Shown: piece after piece, positions 43,317-51,692 of the stretch | How the letters are laid out: every line of letters begins with the position of its first letter | How positions within the stretch are numbered: the stretch's first letter is position 1 | Source: Massilia norwichensis | GTDB taxonomy: Bacteria > Pseudomonadota > Gammaproteobacteria > Burkholderiales > Burkholderiaceae_D | NCBI RefSeq assembly: GCF_024753245.1 | Contig: NZ_JANUGX010000016.1 | Span: forward strand, 1 to 64,000 | DNA length: 64,000 bases | Direction: 5' to 3' | Notes under the pieces: model-generated | The model's database searches: none | Seen by the model: only the letters and a program-made list of their open reading frames with translations | Told to the model about the DNA's origin: nothing | Made by a program: the position numbers and the translations under genes

Positions 43317-46300
43317 GGGATCGTGCATTCGGTACTCGCGACTGGGGTCGGGGAAGCGTTCATGGTGGGCGCATGCCGTGGTGGGAACAGGATGTCCATC
43401 AATTCGGCGGCATTGTCGGCCCAGGTGCGCGAGGCAATGCCGGTCGAGGCCGGTGCCTGGCCGGCGGCGTCCAGGCGCAGCCAGTCCTGGATGGCCGCGG
43501 CCAGGGCCGCGCCGCTGTCGCCGCTGAAGTAATGGGCGTGCTCGCCGGCGACTTCATGGAACACCGGCAGGTCGCGCACCAGCAGCGGCACGCCATGGCG
43601 CGCGGCCTCGATCAGCGGCAGGCCGAAGCCTTCGCCTTCGCTGGCGACCAGCAGGCAGGTCGAGGCGGCGTAGATGCGGTCCAGGTACTCGTCGCTGGCG
43701 CCGTGCAGCACGAACAGGCGGCGGTTCAGTTCCGGGTGCTCGCGCAGGCGCGCCATCAGGGCCGGAATGCTGCGGCGCTCCTTGTCCGGCAGGGCTTTCC
43801 AGCCTTCGCCGCCGACGATCGCCAGGCGCACGTCCAGGCCCTGGGCCCACAGCCGCTCGAAGGCGTCGAGTGCCTGCGCGTGGCCCTTGCGCGGTTCGAT
43901 GGTGCCGACCATGGCGAAGGTCGGCATGGCGGCAATCCCGGCCAGCACGGCATCGGCATCCGGCGGCAGGCCGGTGCTCGGCTGGGAGGCGTCGATGTCG
44001 GCGCCGTGGTGCAGCACCGCGAAGCGCGGCAGCGCGCCGGCCGCCGTTCTGGTTGATAACCAGGTCCGGGTCTCGTCGGCCACGGCGGCGCTGATGCAAA
44101 CCAGGCAGTCGGCTTCGCGGCCGACGGTGCGCAGGAAGTCGCCGAACACTTTCTCGACGCGCGGCGGGAAGAAGTCCGGGCGCAGCACCGGCAGGATGTC
44201 GTGCACCATGAAGCAGATGCGCACGCCGGTCTCGCGCCAGCGCGCGTACAGTCCGGTCCGCGCCGCCTCGTTGACCGCGCCCGGGAACAGATCGGGGCAG
44301 TAGAACACGTCGTCCTCGGCCACTTCGACCTCGTCGTCGACCACACCGTAGCTGTCGGTGCCGCCCAGTTCGTGCAGGTAGCGGCGCGCGTAGCGGTAGT
44401 GCCAGCGCCCGCCTTCGTCGCTGAGGTAGACCGGCAGCACCAGGCGCTGCCGGTTCTGCAGCTTGAGCAGCGCAAGCAGCTGGGCCCGCACCACGCGCTG
44501 GATGCCGGTCTTGAGGTCTTCGCGGACCAGCGCCGAGATGTCGACCAGCAGCTGGCGCGCGACCTGGCCGGCGTCCACGCTGGCGTGGTGGCGGTCGTGG
44601 ATCACGGCTTCCATCAACTGCTGCGCGCTCTGGCGCCAGGTCAGCCAGGGCATGCTCTTCGATGGCGGCGCCGTGCCGGCAGCGTGCAGCGCCAGCCAGG
44701 CTTCGATGGCGGCGGCCAGGTCTTCCGGCTCGCGGCCCTCGAAATAGAAGGCGTGCTCGCCGGCGACTTCGCGGAATACCGGAATGCCGCGCGCGATGAC
44801 CGGCAAGCCCTTCTGGGCCGCCTCGATCAGCGGCAGGCCGAAGCCTTCGCCTTCGGAAGCGGCCAGCAGCGCCGAGCTGTGCTCGTACAACTGCAGCAGC
44901 ATCTCGTCGGACACGCCGTTGAACCAGAACAGCTGCTTGTCGCGCTGCGGGTGCGATGCCAGGCGCTCGGCCAGCGCATCGACCAGCCAGCCGTTCTTGC
45001 CGACGATGACGAGATTGAGCGCCACGCCCTTGGCCCACAGCAGCTCGCAGGCGGCCAGCGCCTGGGCCTGGCCCTTGCGCGGCTCCAGGGTGCCGACCAT
45101 CAGCAGCGTCGGTGCGTGTTTGAGTGCCTGCAGGGTCTGCGCGGCGTTGTCGGGCAAGCCGCTGCTCGGCGCGCTGGCGTCAATGTCGGCGCCGAGGTGG
45201 AAGTGGGACAGCTTGAGCGGCGCCAGGCGGCGGTTCGGACGCTGCGCCAGCCAGCCGGCCAGCTCGTCCGCCACCGCGCGCGAGATCGTCACGATGCCGT
45301 CCGCCACCAGCGCGATGCTGTCGATGAAGTCGCCGTAATATTTCTGCGAGCCGAAGGGGAAGCAGTCCGGCCGCAGCAGCGGCAGCAGGTCGTACACCGT
45401 GAACCAGATCTTGACGCCCCTGCTGCGCAAGGCCATCAGTTGCGGCTGGTTCTGGGTGGTGAGGTTGGCGGCCAGGTCCAGGCCCAGGAACACGTCGCCG
45501 CTGCGCGCTTCGATCGGCGCGTCCTCGAGCGTCAGCGGCGGCACGTCCAGCATGCCGCAGGTGAAGCGGCGCGCGTAGCGGTAGCAGTGGTTGCCGCCTT
45601 CGCTGTACACCGGCTCGACCCGGTAGCCGGGCGGCGGTTCCTTGATCAGTGCCAGCACGATGCTGCGCACCACGCGCTGGATGCCGGTCTTGTAGTCGGA
45701 CTGGACCAGCGCCGAGATGTCGACCAGCAGTTGGCGCGGCGCGTTCGGCAGCGCATTCGCGGCCAGCACGGCGGCGGTGTCGACCAGCGCCGCCTCGTCG
45801 CGCGGACGCGGGGTGCCGGGCGCGCTCAGTTGCGCGATCAACTGGCGCCGCTGCGCCGGTGCGCTGTCGCGGGCAAAGGCTTCGATCGCCTCGATGTAGA
45901 GTGCGCCGACGGTGGCCGGCGCATGGTGCCGGGCGACGTGGGCGCGGCCGGCCTGGGCCAGCGCGGCGCGGCGCGCCGGCTCGGCGTGCAGCGAAGTCAG
46001 CGCGGCCGTGAGTTCGGCATCGCCGAATTCGTCGGGCAGCATGCACAGGGTGTCGGGCGGCAGGTCGGCCGCGGCGCCATGGGCGTTGACGATGGCCGGC
46101 AGGCCGTGCATCAGGCAGTCGAGCACCGAGGCCGAGGTCTCGCCGCGGGTCTGGGCGCGCAACTGCACGCCGCAATCGCTGGCGGCCAGCCAGTCCTGGT
46201 AGGCGCCGGCGTCGACGAAGCCGGTGATGCGGATGCGCGCGGCGGCGGCGCTGGCGCCGATCTTGCGCTGCAACTCGATGCCGTAGGGGCCGGCGTCGTT

Positions 46301-47461
46301 GGCGCCGACGAACACCAGGCGGCAGCGCGGGTCGGCGGCCAGCGGCGAGGCCAAAAAGGCGCCCAGCAGGCGGTGGTTCAGCTTGGTGGCGCCCAGCATG
46401 CCGAAGCTGCTGACGACATAGTCGCCGTCTCTGATGCCGAGGCGTTCGCGCGCGGCGCGCCGTGCCGCCGCCGGGTCGGCATCCGGCGCAACCTGGCCGC
46501 GCAACAGCGGGATGGTGCGCCAGCCGTCGGCACTGCCGGGGCCGTACCATTGCTCGGCCAGGCGGCGCGAAAAGTCGCTGTGGACGATCACGCCGGCGGC
46601 CCGGTCCAGCACCTCCTTGTTGCAGGGGTACTGCCAGATCGTCGGGTTGCGCCCCTGCTCGCGGTGCTCGCGCAGGCCGGTATAGCCGTGCGATGCGTAC
46701 AGCGCTCCCAGGTACGCTTCCGGCACGTCGCCGTCGCGCTCCATGTTGTCGAGCACGCCGCTGAGGAAGAAGTCGTGCAGCACCACGGTGCCGGGATGGC
46801 GGCGCAGCAGCGCGAACATGTGCTTGTGCACGTTCGAATTGCCGAAGTGGTAGAGCACCCGGTCGTAGGAGGCGCCGTGGCGCATGAAGTAATCGACGTC
46901 GCGCTGGGCGAAGCGCGCCAGCTGCGCCTCCGGCGTGGCGCCCGGCGTCAGCACCAGCTCGACCTGGTAATGGCGTTCCAGTTCGGGCAGCAGTTCGGCG
47001 CTGTAGTCGGCGATGCCCGAATGCTCGGGCGGCAGCGGCGACACCAGCGCCAGCGTCGGCTTGGCGCCGGCAGGCGGCTGAACGGCGCTACGAGCGGGCG
47101 GGCGCATGGTCTCGAGCGCGCGCCAGAGGGCGGCGGCGTCCTGGCCGCTTGCGCGCAGGGCGGTGGCGCTGTTCACGTCCAGGATGCGGTCGGGGCCGAG
47201 CGAGGCCAAGAAGCCGGCGCGCAGCGTGGCCGCGGCATGGCGGCCCCAGGCATCGTCGGCGGTGGGCAGGGTATAGACGTGGAGGCGTTCGGGCGGCAGC
47301 AGGCCGTCCAGCGCATGGCGCAGCCGGTCGGCGTCGCCGGGGTGGCCGGGGTAGCCGCTGCTGACGGCCACGTGCACGGTATGGGAGCCGGGGGCGCGCA
47401 GCAGGGTTTCGGTCAATGCCAGCAGCGTGGGGTGGTAATCGATAATCAGGCGCATGGTCAT
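43313..47461 (-). CDS. Three-module glycosyltransferase (GT4-type)
   Basis: 1382 residues from the ATG at 47461, overlapping the FkbM gene as ATGA. Module 1 (about 1-560) has LALVSPLPPEHSGIADYSAELLPEL, VLHDFFLSG, VVSSFGMLGATKLNHRLL and RAQTRGETSASVLDCLMHGLP. Modules 2 (about 574-950) and 3 (about 966-1382) are clear duplicates. Each opens with RQLLVDISALV..D.KTGIQRVVR and later shows MVGT.EPRKG.AQAL and LLxASEGEGFGLPLIEAA, the donor-site E-x7-E region. It is a cytoplasmic polymer-assembling enzyme that would add several different linkages to the lipid-linked glycan exported by Wzm/Wzt. Module 1 lacks the last motif's exact form and may differ in donor. Confidence 0.9.
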   Translation of the reverse strand: MTMRLIIDYHPTLLALTETLLRAPGSHTVHVAVSSGYPGHPGDADRLRHALDGLLPPERLHVYTLPTADDAWGRHAAATLRAGFLASLGPDRILDVNSATALRASGQDAAALWRALETMRPPARSAVQPPAGAKPTLALVSPLPPEHSGIADYSAELLPELERHYQVELVLTPGATPEAQLARFAQRDVDYFMRHGASYDRVLYHFGNSNVHKHMFALLRRHPGTVVLHDFFLSGVLDNMERDGDVPEAYLGALYASHGYTGLREHREQGRNPTIWQYPCNKEVLDRAAGVIVHSDFSRRLAEQWYGPGSADGWRTIPLLRGQVAPDADPAAARRAARERLGIRDGDYVVSSFGMLGATKLNHRLLGAFLASPLAADPRCRLVFVGANDAGPYGIELQRKIGASAAAARIRITGFVDAGAYQDWLAASDCGVQLRAQTRGETSASVLDCLMHGLPAIVNAHGAAADLPPDTLCMLPDEFGDAELTAALTSLHAEPARRAALAQAGRAHVARHHAPATVGALYIEAIEAFARDSAPAQRRQLIAQLSAPGTPRPRDEAALVDTAAVLAANALPNAPRQLLVDISALVQSDYKTGIQRVVRSIVLALIKEPPPGYRVEPVYSEGGNHCYRYARRFTCGMLDVPPLTLEDAPIEARSGDVFLGLDLAANLTTQNQPQLMALRSRGVKIWFTVYDLLPLLRPDCFPFGSQKYYGDFIDSIALVADGIVTISRAVADELAGWLAQRPNRRLAPLKLSHFHLGADIDASAPSSGLPDNAAQTLQALKHAPTLLMVGTLEPRKGQAQALAACELLWAKGVALNLVIVGKNGWLVDALAERLASHPQRDKQLFWFNGVSDEMLLQLYEHSSALLAASEGEGFGLPLIEAAQKGLPVIARGIPVFREVAGEHAFYFEGREPEDLAAAIEAWLALHAAGTAPPSKSMPWLTWRQSAQQLMEAVIHDRHHASVDAGQVARQLLVDISALVREDLKTGIQRVVRAQLLALLKLQNRQRLVLPVYLSDEGGRWHYRYARRYLHELGGTDSYGVVDDEVEVAEDDVFYCPDLFPGAVNEAARTGLYARWRETGVRICFMVHDILPVLRPDFFPPRVEKVFGDFLRTVGREADCLVCISAAVADETRTWLSTRTAAGALPRFAVLHHGADIDASQPSTGLPPDADAVLAGIAAMPTFAMVGTIEPRKGHAQALDAFERLWAQGLDVRLAIVGGEGWKALPDKERRSIPALMARLREHPELNRRLFVLHGASDEYLDRIYAASTCLLVASEGEGFGLPLIEAARHGVPLLVRDLPVFHEVAGEHAHYFSGDSGAALAAAIQDWLRLDAAGQAPASTGIASRTWADNAAELMDILFPPRHAPTMNASPTPVASTECTIP

Positions 47462-48756
47462 TCCTGGTGCGGGGCGTAGGCGCGGCGCAGTTGGTCGAGC
47501 GCTTCGCGCGCCGATTGCGGCAGTTCGCGCAGGGCAGATGGTACGTCGCTGGCCGGCGCGGCATCGGCGAGGCTGCGCTTGGCGGCCACCAGCGTGCGCG
47601 ACACCAGGGCTTGCAGGCGCGGCGAGCGCAGCACCAGCGGCAGGATGGTCCGCCGTACCGCTTCGCGCGAGGTCAGCCAGCGCAGGCCGCGGCGGGCCGC
47701 GCCCTTGGCCTTGCGGCGGGCGAGGTTGGCCATGCTGTCCGGGCCGCGGCGCATGACGAAGCGCATCGGCGCGGTGATGCGCCACGAGGTGCTGTTCAGG
47801 GTCGCGACCAGGCGCTGCTCGAGGTCGCGTGCCCACAGCGTGACCCGCTCGCCCTCGGCATGGGCCTGCGCCAGTGCGGCTTGCAGGCGCGGGATCTCGG
47901 CCAGCTCGACGTGCAGGCGGGCGATCTCGTTCAGCGCGTCCTGCTTTTCCAATTCCAGCGCGCCGGCGAACTGGATCATGTCGTGCAGTTCGGCGCGCGC
48001 GGTGTCGAGCTGCTGGTCGCGCTCCTGCAGTGCGCGGCCGACGGCGGCGTTGGCGATCCAGGCGCGGTCCAGGTGCCAGGAGATGTATTCGTCGAACACG
48101 TTCGGCTGGATGCCGAAGTGCGCCATCAGTTCCGGATGTTCGTCCGCCACGTAGTAGCGGTTCAGGCCGTCGAACCAGGCGTAGCGGTAGCGCTGGCCGG
48201 TGACCAGCGCCTCCCAGGCTTCATGGTTGGTCTCGCGGCTGTTCGGCAGGGTCGCTTCGATCACCAGCACCCACGGACGCCAGCGTTCGAAATCCATGCC
48301 GCGCAAGACCTCGGCCTCGAAGCCTTCGACGTCGATCTTGAGGAAGTGGATCTCGCCGCGCACGTGCTCCGCGCAGATCGCCGACAGGGGCCGCACCGGC
48401 ACCGCCAGTTCGGCCACCGTATGGCCCTCGGCGCGGTGCATCTCGGCCACCGCCGCCTCGGGCGAAGCCCAGCCGCGCACGGCCGGCACGTCGTACAGCG
48501 TCAGGCTGCCCTCAAGGCTGCCGGCGGCCAGCGCCAGGTTGATGTCGCGCGGGCGCTGTTCCTGGAAGGCCTCGATGTGGGCGGGCAGGGGCTCGATGTT
48601 GATGCCGTGCCAGCCGCTGTCGTAGAAGGCCTTGGTGACCGAGTGCTCGACCGGGTCGCTGGCGCCGACGTCGATGTAGAAACCGTCCTGCACGTGGCCG
48701 AGGGCGCGCCACAGCAGCACGTCTTCGTTGTTCTGGGCGTAGGAAATGAATCTCAT
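47458..48756 (-). CDS. FkbM-family methyltransferase with coiled-coil tail
   Basis: 432 residues from the ATG at 48756, overlapping the wzt stop as ATGA. The SAM-dependent domain is at about 1-220: FISYAQNNEDVLLWRALG, FYIDVGASDP, GINIEPLP, LKIDVEGFEAEVLRGMDFERWRP. It is followed by a Glu/Ala/Leu-rich coiled coil (about 245-320) and a basic C-terminus. By family it O-methylates sugars. In an ABC-dependent glycan operon, methylation often caps the non-reducing end and stops growth, with Wzt reading the cap; the coiled coil could serve as a ruler or tether. That role is inference. Confidence 0.87.
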   Translation of the reverse strand: MRFISYAQNNEDVLLWRALGHVQDGFYIDVGASDPVEHSVTKAFYDSGWHGINIEPLPAHIEAFQEQRPRDINLALAAGSLEGSLTLYDVPAVRGWASPEAAVAEMHRAEGHTVAELAVPVRPLSAICAEHVRGEIHFLKIDVEGFEAEVLRGMDFERWRPWVLVIEATLPNSRETNHEAWEALVTGQRYRYAWFDGLNRYYVADEHPELMAHFGIQPNVFDEYISWHLDRAWIANAAVGRALQERDQQLDTARAELHDMIQFAGALELEKQDALNEIARLHVELAEIPRLQAALAQAHAEGERVTLWARDLEQRLVATLNSTSWRITAPMRFVMRRGPDSMANLARRKAKGAARRGLRWLTSREAVRRTILPLVLRSPRLQALVSRTLVAAKRSLADAAPASDVPSALRELPQSAREALDQLRRAYAPHQE

Positions 48757-49973
48757 GGGCGATGAATCTCTATGGCGGGGTCGAGCCAGGCCGAACCCTC
48801 GAAATGCGGCCTGCGCATGTTCATGACCGTGAACACCAGCGCCAGGTCGCGCCATTCGTAATTGTTGACGAGGTGGGTCTCGGTGCTGACGATCGCGGTG
48901 GCGACGGAATAGGTGCCGGGCCCGAGGTTCATCGGGAAGCGGAAGCGGTAGGTCACCTCTTCGCCGGCCTCGACGCTTTCGAGCGGCAGCTCCTTCAGAT
49001 GGGTGTTGGTGCCGTACATGGGCTGGCCCAGGCGGTCCTTGATCATGTAGCCCAGCACCATGCGCGGAATATGCGCCTTCGCGGCCACCTTCACCTCGAG
49101 GGTCACCTCGCTGCCGACGTCGACCACTTCCACGCGCTGGCCGGCTTCATCGAGCAGGGCGATATCGGCCACTGTCGCTTCGCCGGTGCCGGACACGGTC
49201 TGCATTCTGCCCTCGGGCGTCGCGTTCAGGCGCACGGTGGCATTCTCGCGCTCGGCGATCAGGGCGTTGTAGTAATCCATGATCTCTTCCGGCAGGCCTT
49301 CCCTGGCCAGGCGGCCGCCGTCGAGCAGCAGGGCGCGGTCGCACAGCGACTGGATCGCCTGCTTGTCGTGCGAGACCAGCAGCAGCGTGGTGCCGTGGCG
49401 GCGGAAGCTGCGGATGCGGTCGAAGCTCTTGTGCTGGAAGTAGGCGTCGCCCACCGACAGCGCTTCGTCGACGATCAGGATGTCCGGGCGGCGCGCGGTG
49501 GCGACGCTGAACGCGACCCGCATCTGCATGCCGCTCGAGTACACGCGCACCGGCTGGTCCATGTAGTCGCCGATCTCGGCAAAGGCTTCGATCTGCGGCA
49601 TCAGTTGCTGGATTTCCTCGACCGTCATGCCGAGCAGCTGGCCCGCCATGAACACGTTCTGGCGCCCCGTGAAGTCGGGGTGGAAGCCCATGCCGAGTTC
49701 CAGCAGGGCCGCCACGCGGCCCTCCATGTGCACGCCGCCGGCGGTCGGCTGGGTGGTGCCGGTGATCAGCTTGAGCAGCGTGCTTTTGCCGGCGCCGTTA
49801 ATGCCGATCAGGCCCACGGCTTCGCCCGGCTGCACCGTGAAGCTGATGTCGCGCAGCACCCATTTCAGCGTGTGGCGCGGGCCGCCGGGCAGCACCCATT
49901 CGGCCAGACGCGACCAGCGGGTCGGGTACTGGCGGTAGGCCTTGCCCAGGTTCGATACGACGATGCGGCCCAT
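48753..49973 (-). CDS. wzt: Polysaccharide ABC exporter ATPase with C-terminal carbohydrate-binding domain (Wzt-like)
   Basis: 406 residues. ATPase domain 1-~245: Walker A GINGAGKST at 57-65, signature VYSSGMQMRVAFS near 150, Walker B ILIVDEALSVGD, and switch histidine in LLLVSHDK. The C-terminal ~150 residues are beta-rich (VEVVDVGSEVTLEVKVAAKAHIPRMVLGYMIKD), matching the Wzt C-terminal domain that binds the finished O-polysaccharide cap. The ATG overlaps the permease stop by one base (TAATG). Together with the permease it exports an undecaprenyl-linked glycan. Confidence 0.95.
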   Translation of the reverse strand: MGRIVVSNLGKAYRQYPTRWSRLAEWVLPGGPRHTLKWVLRDISFTVQPGEAVGLIGINGAGKSTLLKLITGTTQPTAGGVHMEGRVAALLELGMGFHPDFTGRQNVFMAGQLLGMTVEEIQQLMPQIEAFAEIGDYMDQPVRVYSSGMQMRVAFSVATARRPDILIVDEALSVGDAYFQHKSFDRIRSFRRHGTTLLLVSHDKQAIQSLCDRALLLDGGRLAREGLPEEIMDYYNALIAERENATVRLNATPEGRMQTVSGTGEATVADIALLDEAGQRVEVVDVGSEVTLEVKVAAKAHIPRMVLGYMIKDRLGQPMYGTNTHLKELPLESVEAGEEVTYRFRFPMNLGPGTYSVATAIVSTETHLVNNYEWRDLALVFTVMNMRRPHFEGSAWLDPAIEIHRP

Positions 49974-50830
49974 TAGAGTTCGTCCACCATCTCGCCGGCG
50001 CGGCGGCGGAACAGGCGCAGCCCCAGCACGCACAGCAGCAGGGCCAGCACCAGCACCGGCAACAAGGACATCCAGTCCGGCGCCACGCCCTTCACCAGCA
50101 CCTGCTGGTAAGCCTCGACCAGGCGCGCCATCGGATTCCAGCCGAGCATTTCGCGCACCTCGGGCGGCAGGATCGTGACCGGATAGACTACCGGCGTGAG
50201 CCAGAACCAGAATTGCATGGCGATCGTCACGAACTGGCCGACGTCGCGGAAGAAGACGTTGAGCACACCGGCGATCATGCCGATGCCCAGCGCCAGCAGC
50301 AGCTGGATCGCCAGCACCGGGATCACGGCGAAGAAGACCGCGCCGGGAAAACTGCCGGAGGCCAGCAGGAACAGGGTGAACAGGCCGAAGATGATGCCGA
50401 AGTTGACCAGCGCATTGAGCACCACGATCAGCGGCAGGCAGATGCGCGGAAAGCTGATCTTCTTGATCAGGTTGGCCTGCTCGATGAACATGCTCTGGGC
50501 GCGCGCGATGATCTCGGCAAACAGGCCCCAGGTCAGCACGCCGGCGCACAGGTAGATGCTGTAGGCGAAGCGCGCGTCGGCGGCCGCGCCGGGCAGCTTG
50601 CTGTGCATGACTTCGGCAAAGATCACGGTGTACACCACGATCATCGCCAGCGGCGACAGCAGCGACCACAGCGCGCCCAGCATCGCGTTCATGTACTTCG
50701 CCTGGAATTCGCGCTTGACGCTGCCGAACACGAAGCCGCGATAGGCCCACAGGCCGCGCAGCATGAGCGGCGCAATCATGATGCGCAGGGCACGGAAAGG
50801 TGCGTGAGGTGTTTCTTCATAGAGTGGCAA
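49973..50830 (-). CDS. wzm: Polysaccharide ABC exporter permease (Wzm-like)
   Basis: 285 residues with six membrane helices, ABC-2 type: REFQAKYMNAMLGALWSLLSPLAMIVVYTVIFAEV, LTWGLFAEIIARAQSMFIEQANLIKK, LNVFFRDVGQFVTIAMQFWFWLTPVVYP. It forms the channel that moves lipid-linked glycan to the periplasm. The start given is TTG at 50830. Since a perfect -10 lies only ~18 bases upstream, the ATG at 50779 (268 residues) may be the true start. First gene of the nine-gene operon. Confidence 0.92.
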   Translation of the reverse strand: MPLYEETPHAPFRALRIMIAPLMLRGLWAYRGFVFGSVKREFQAKYMNAMLGALWSLLSPLAMIVVYTVIFAEVMHSKLPGAAADARFAYSIYLCAGVLTWGLFAEIIARAQSMFIEQANLIKKISFPRICLPLIVVLNALVNFGIIFGLFTLFLLASGSFPGAVFFAVIPVLAIQLLLALGIGMIAGVLNVFFRDVGQFVTIAMQFWFWLTPVVYPVTILPPEVREMLGWNPMARLVEAYQQVLVKGVAPDWMSLLPVLVLALLLCVLGLRLFRRRAGEMVDEL

Positions 50831-50847
50831 GGCCGTTCGAGCGCAAA

Positions 50848-50853
50848 ATTATA
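50848..50853 (-). promoter_or_regulatory. -10 element of the glycan operon
   Basis: Perfect TATAAT on the minus strand (ATTATA on plus). A -35 is not convincing, which may mean activator dependence. The predicted transcript would start near 50841. Confidence 0.55.
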
Positions 50854-50896
50854 CTCTACGGTACTGCCACACAATTGATAGAGATGTAAGCAAATT

Positions 50897-50915
50897 TGGC
50901 ATGTTTGTCATGCCA
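50897..50915. repeat. TGGCATG-N5-CATGCCA inverted repeat
   Basis: Perfect 7-base arms around TTTGT, between the crp-like stop (50925) and the promoter of wzm. No T-run follows in either direction, so an operator site is at least as likely as a terminator. Confidence 0.6.
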
Positions 50916-50924
50916 CAAGCTTGG

Positions 50925-51677
50925 TTAACCGCCTTGAACCAGCTTCTGCAAGCCTTGCGGATCGAGAATCACCAAACGGTTCGCCTCCTTCTGCACGATC
51001 CCCAGCTGAACCAGGGTCAGCAGCGCGCGGGTGACGGTCTCGCGGCTGGTGTTGATCATGTTGGCGATGTCCTGGTGGGTCGGCAGGTTTTCGACCACCG
51101 GATGAAAGCCGCCGCCTTCCGGCTTCTTTTGCAGCAGCGACAGATAGGTATAGATGCGACGCGCCGTGTTGTTAATGCTGAGCAGGGCGCGGAATTCGGA
51201 ATCGCGCTGGATCTTTTGCGCCAGGTGCTTGAGCATCTGCTTGGCGACGCTGGGCGAATGCGAAAACAAATGCAGCGCGGTGGCCGCCGGCAGGAAGGCC
51301 ACCAGCACGTCGCTGGTCGCGACCACGGAGGCCGAGCGGGTCGATTCGTTGATCAGGGCGATCTCGCCGAAGAAGTCGCCCGGCGCCAGCATGCGCAGGC
51401 CGACCGCGCGGCCATCCTCGGTGATGTCGATGACCTGCAGCTGGCCCGACAGCAGGAACAGCAGGGCATCGCCGCTGCCGCCCTTGTGCAGCACGACTTC
51501 GCGCTTGTTGTAGTGGCGGATGCGGATTTCGGCGTTCACGCGCCGCATGTCGTCCTCGCTCAGGGCGGCGAACAGCGGGATCTTGCGCAGGTTGATCTGG
51601 ATGTGCGCCTGCAGCGCTTCCTCGGCCGACGAGTCGTTGGCGGAGGCGGCGGCGTGGAGCTTGCTCACAGAGGTCAT
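50925..51677 (-). CDS. CRP-type cAMP-responsive transcription regulator
   Basis: 250 residues of the Crp/Fnr family. The cyclic-nucleotide-binding fold has phosphate-binding cassette FFGEIALINESTRSASVV, matching CRP's FxGELxL...RSA with the key Glu, Arg and Ser kept. The DNA-binding end is THQDIANMINTSRETVTRALLTL; its recognition helix RETVxR keeps the three residues (Arg180, Glu181, Arg185 in E. coli CRP) that read TGTGA. There is no FNR-type cysteine cluster at the N-terminus. The gene is third in a minus-strand operon, after an adenylate cyclase and an outer-membrane protein (15-base gap). It is the obvious reader of the cAMP made by the cyclase and of the three TGTGA-N6-TCACA sites nearby. 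Confidence 0.92.
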   Translation of the reverse strand: MTSVSKLHAAASANDSSAEEALQAHIQINLRKIPLFAALSEDDMRRVNAEIRIRHYNKREVVLHKGGSGDALLFLLSGQLQVIDITEDGRAVGLRMLAPGDFFGEIALINESTRSASVVATSDVLVAFLPAATALHLFSHSPSVAKQMLKHLAQKIQRDSEFRALLSINNTARRIYTYLSLLQKKPEGGGFHPVVENLPTHQDIANMINTSRETVTRALLTLVQLGIVQKEANRLVILDPQGLQKLVQGG

Positions 51678-51692
51678 CGATGGGTTCCTACT

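Noticed and set aside
50925..51677. FNR-type oxygen sensor
   Set aside because: The N-terminus has no cysteine cluster, and the binding cassette matches cAMP-binding CRP.
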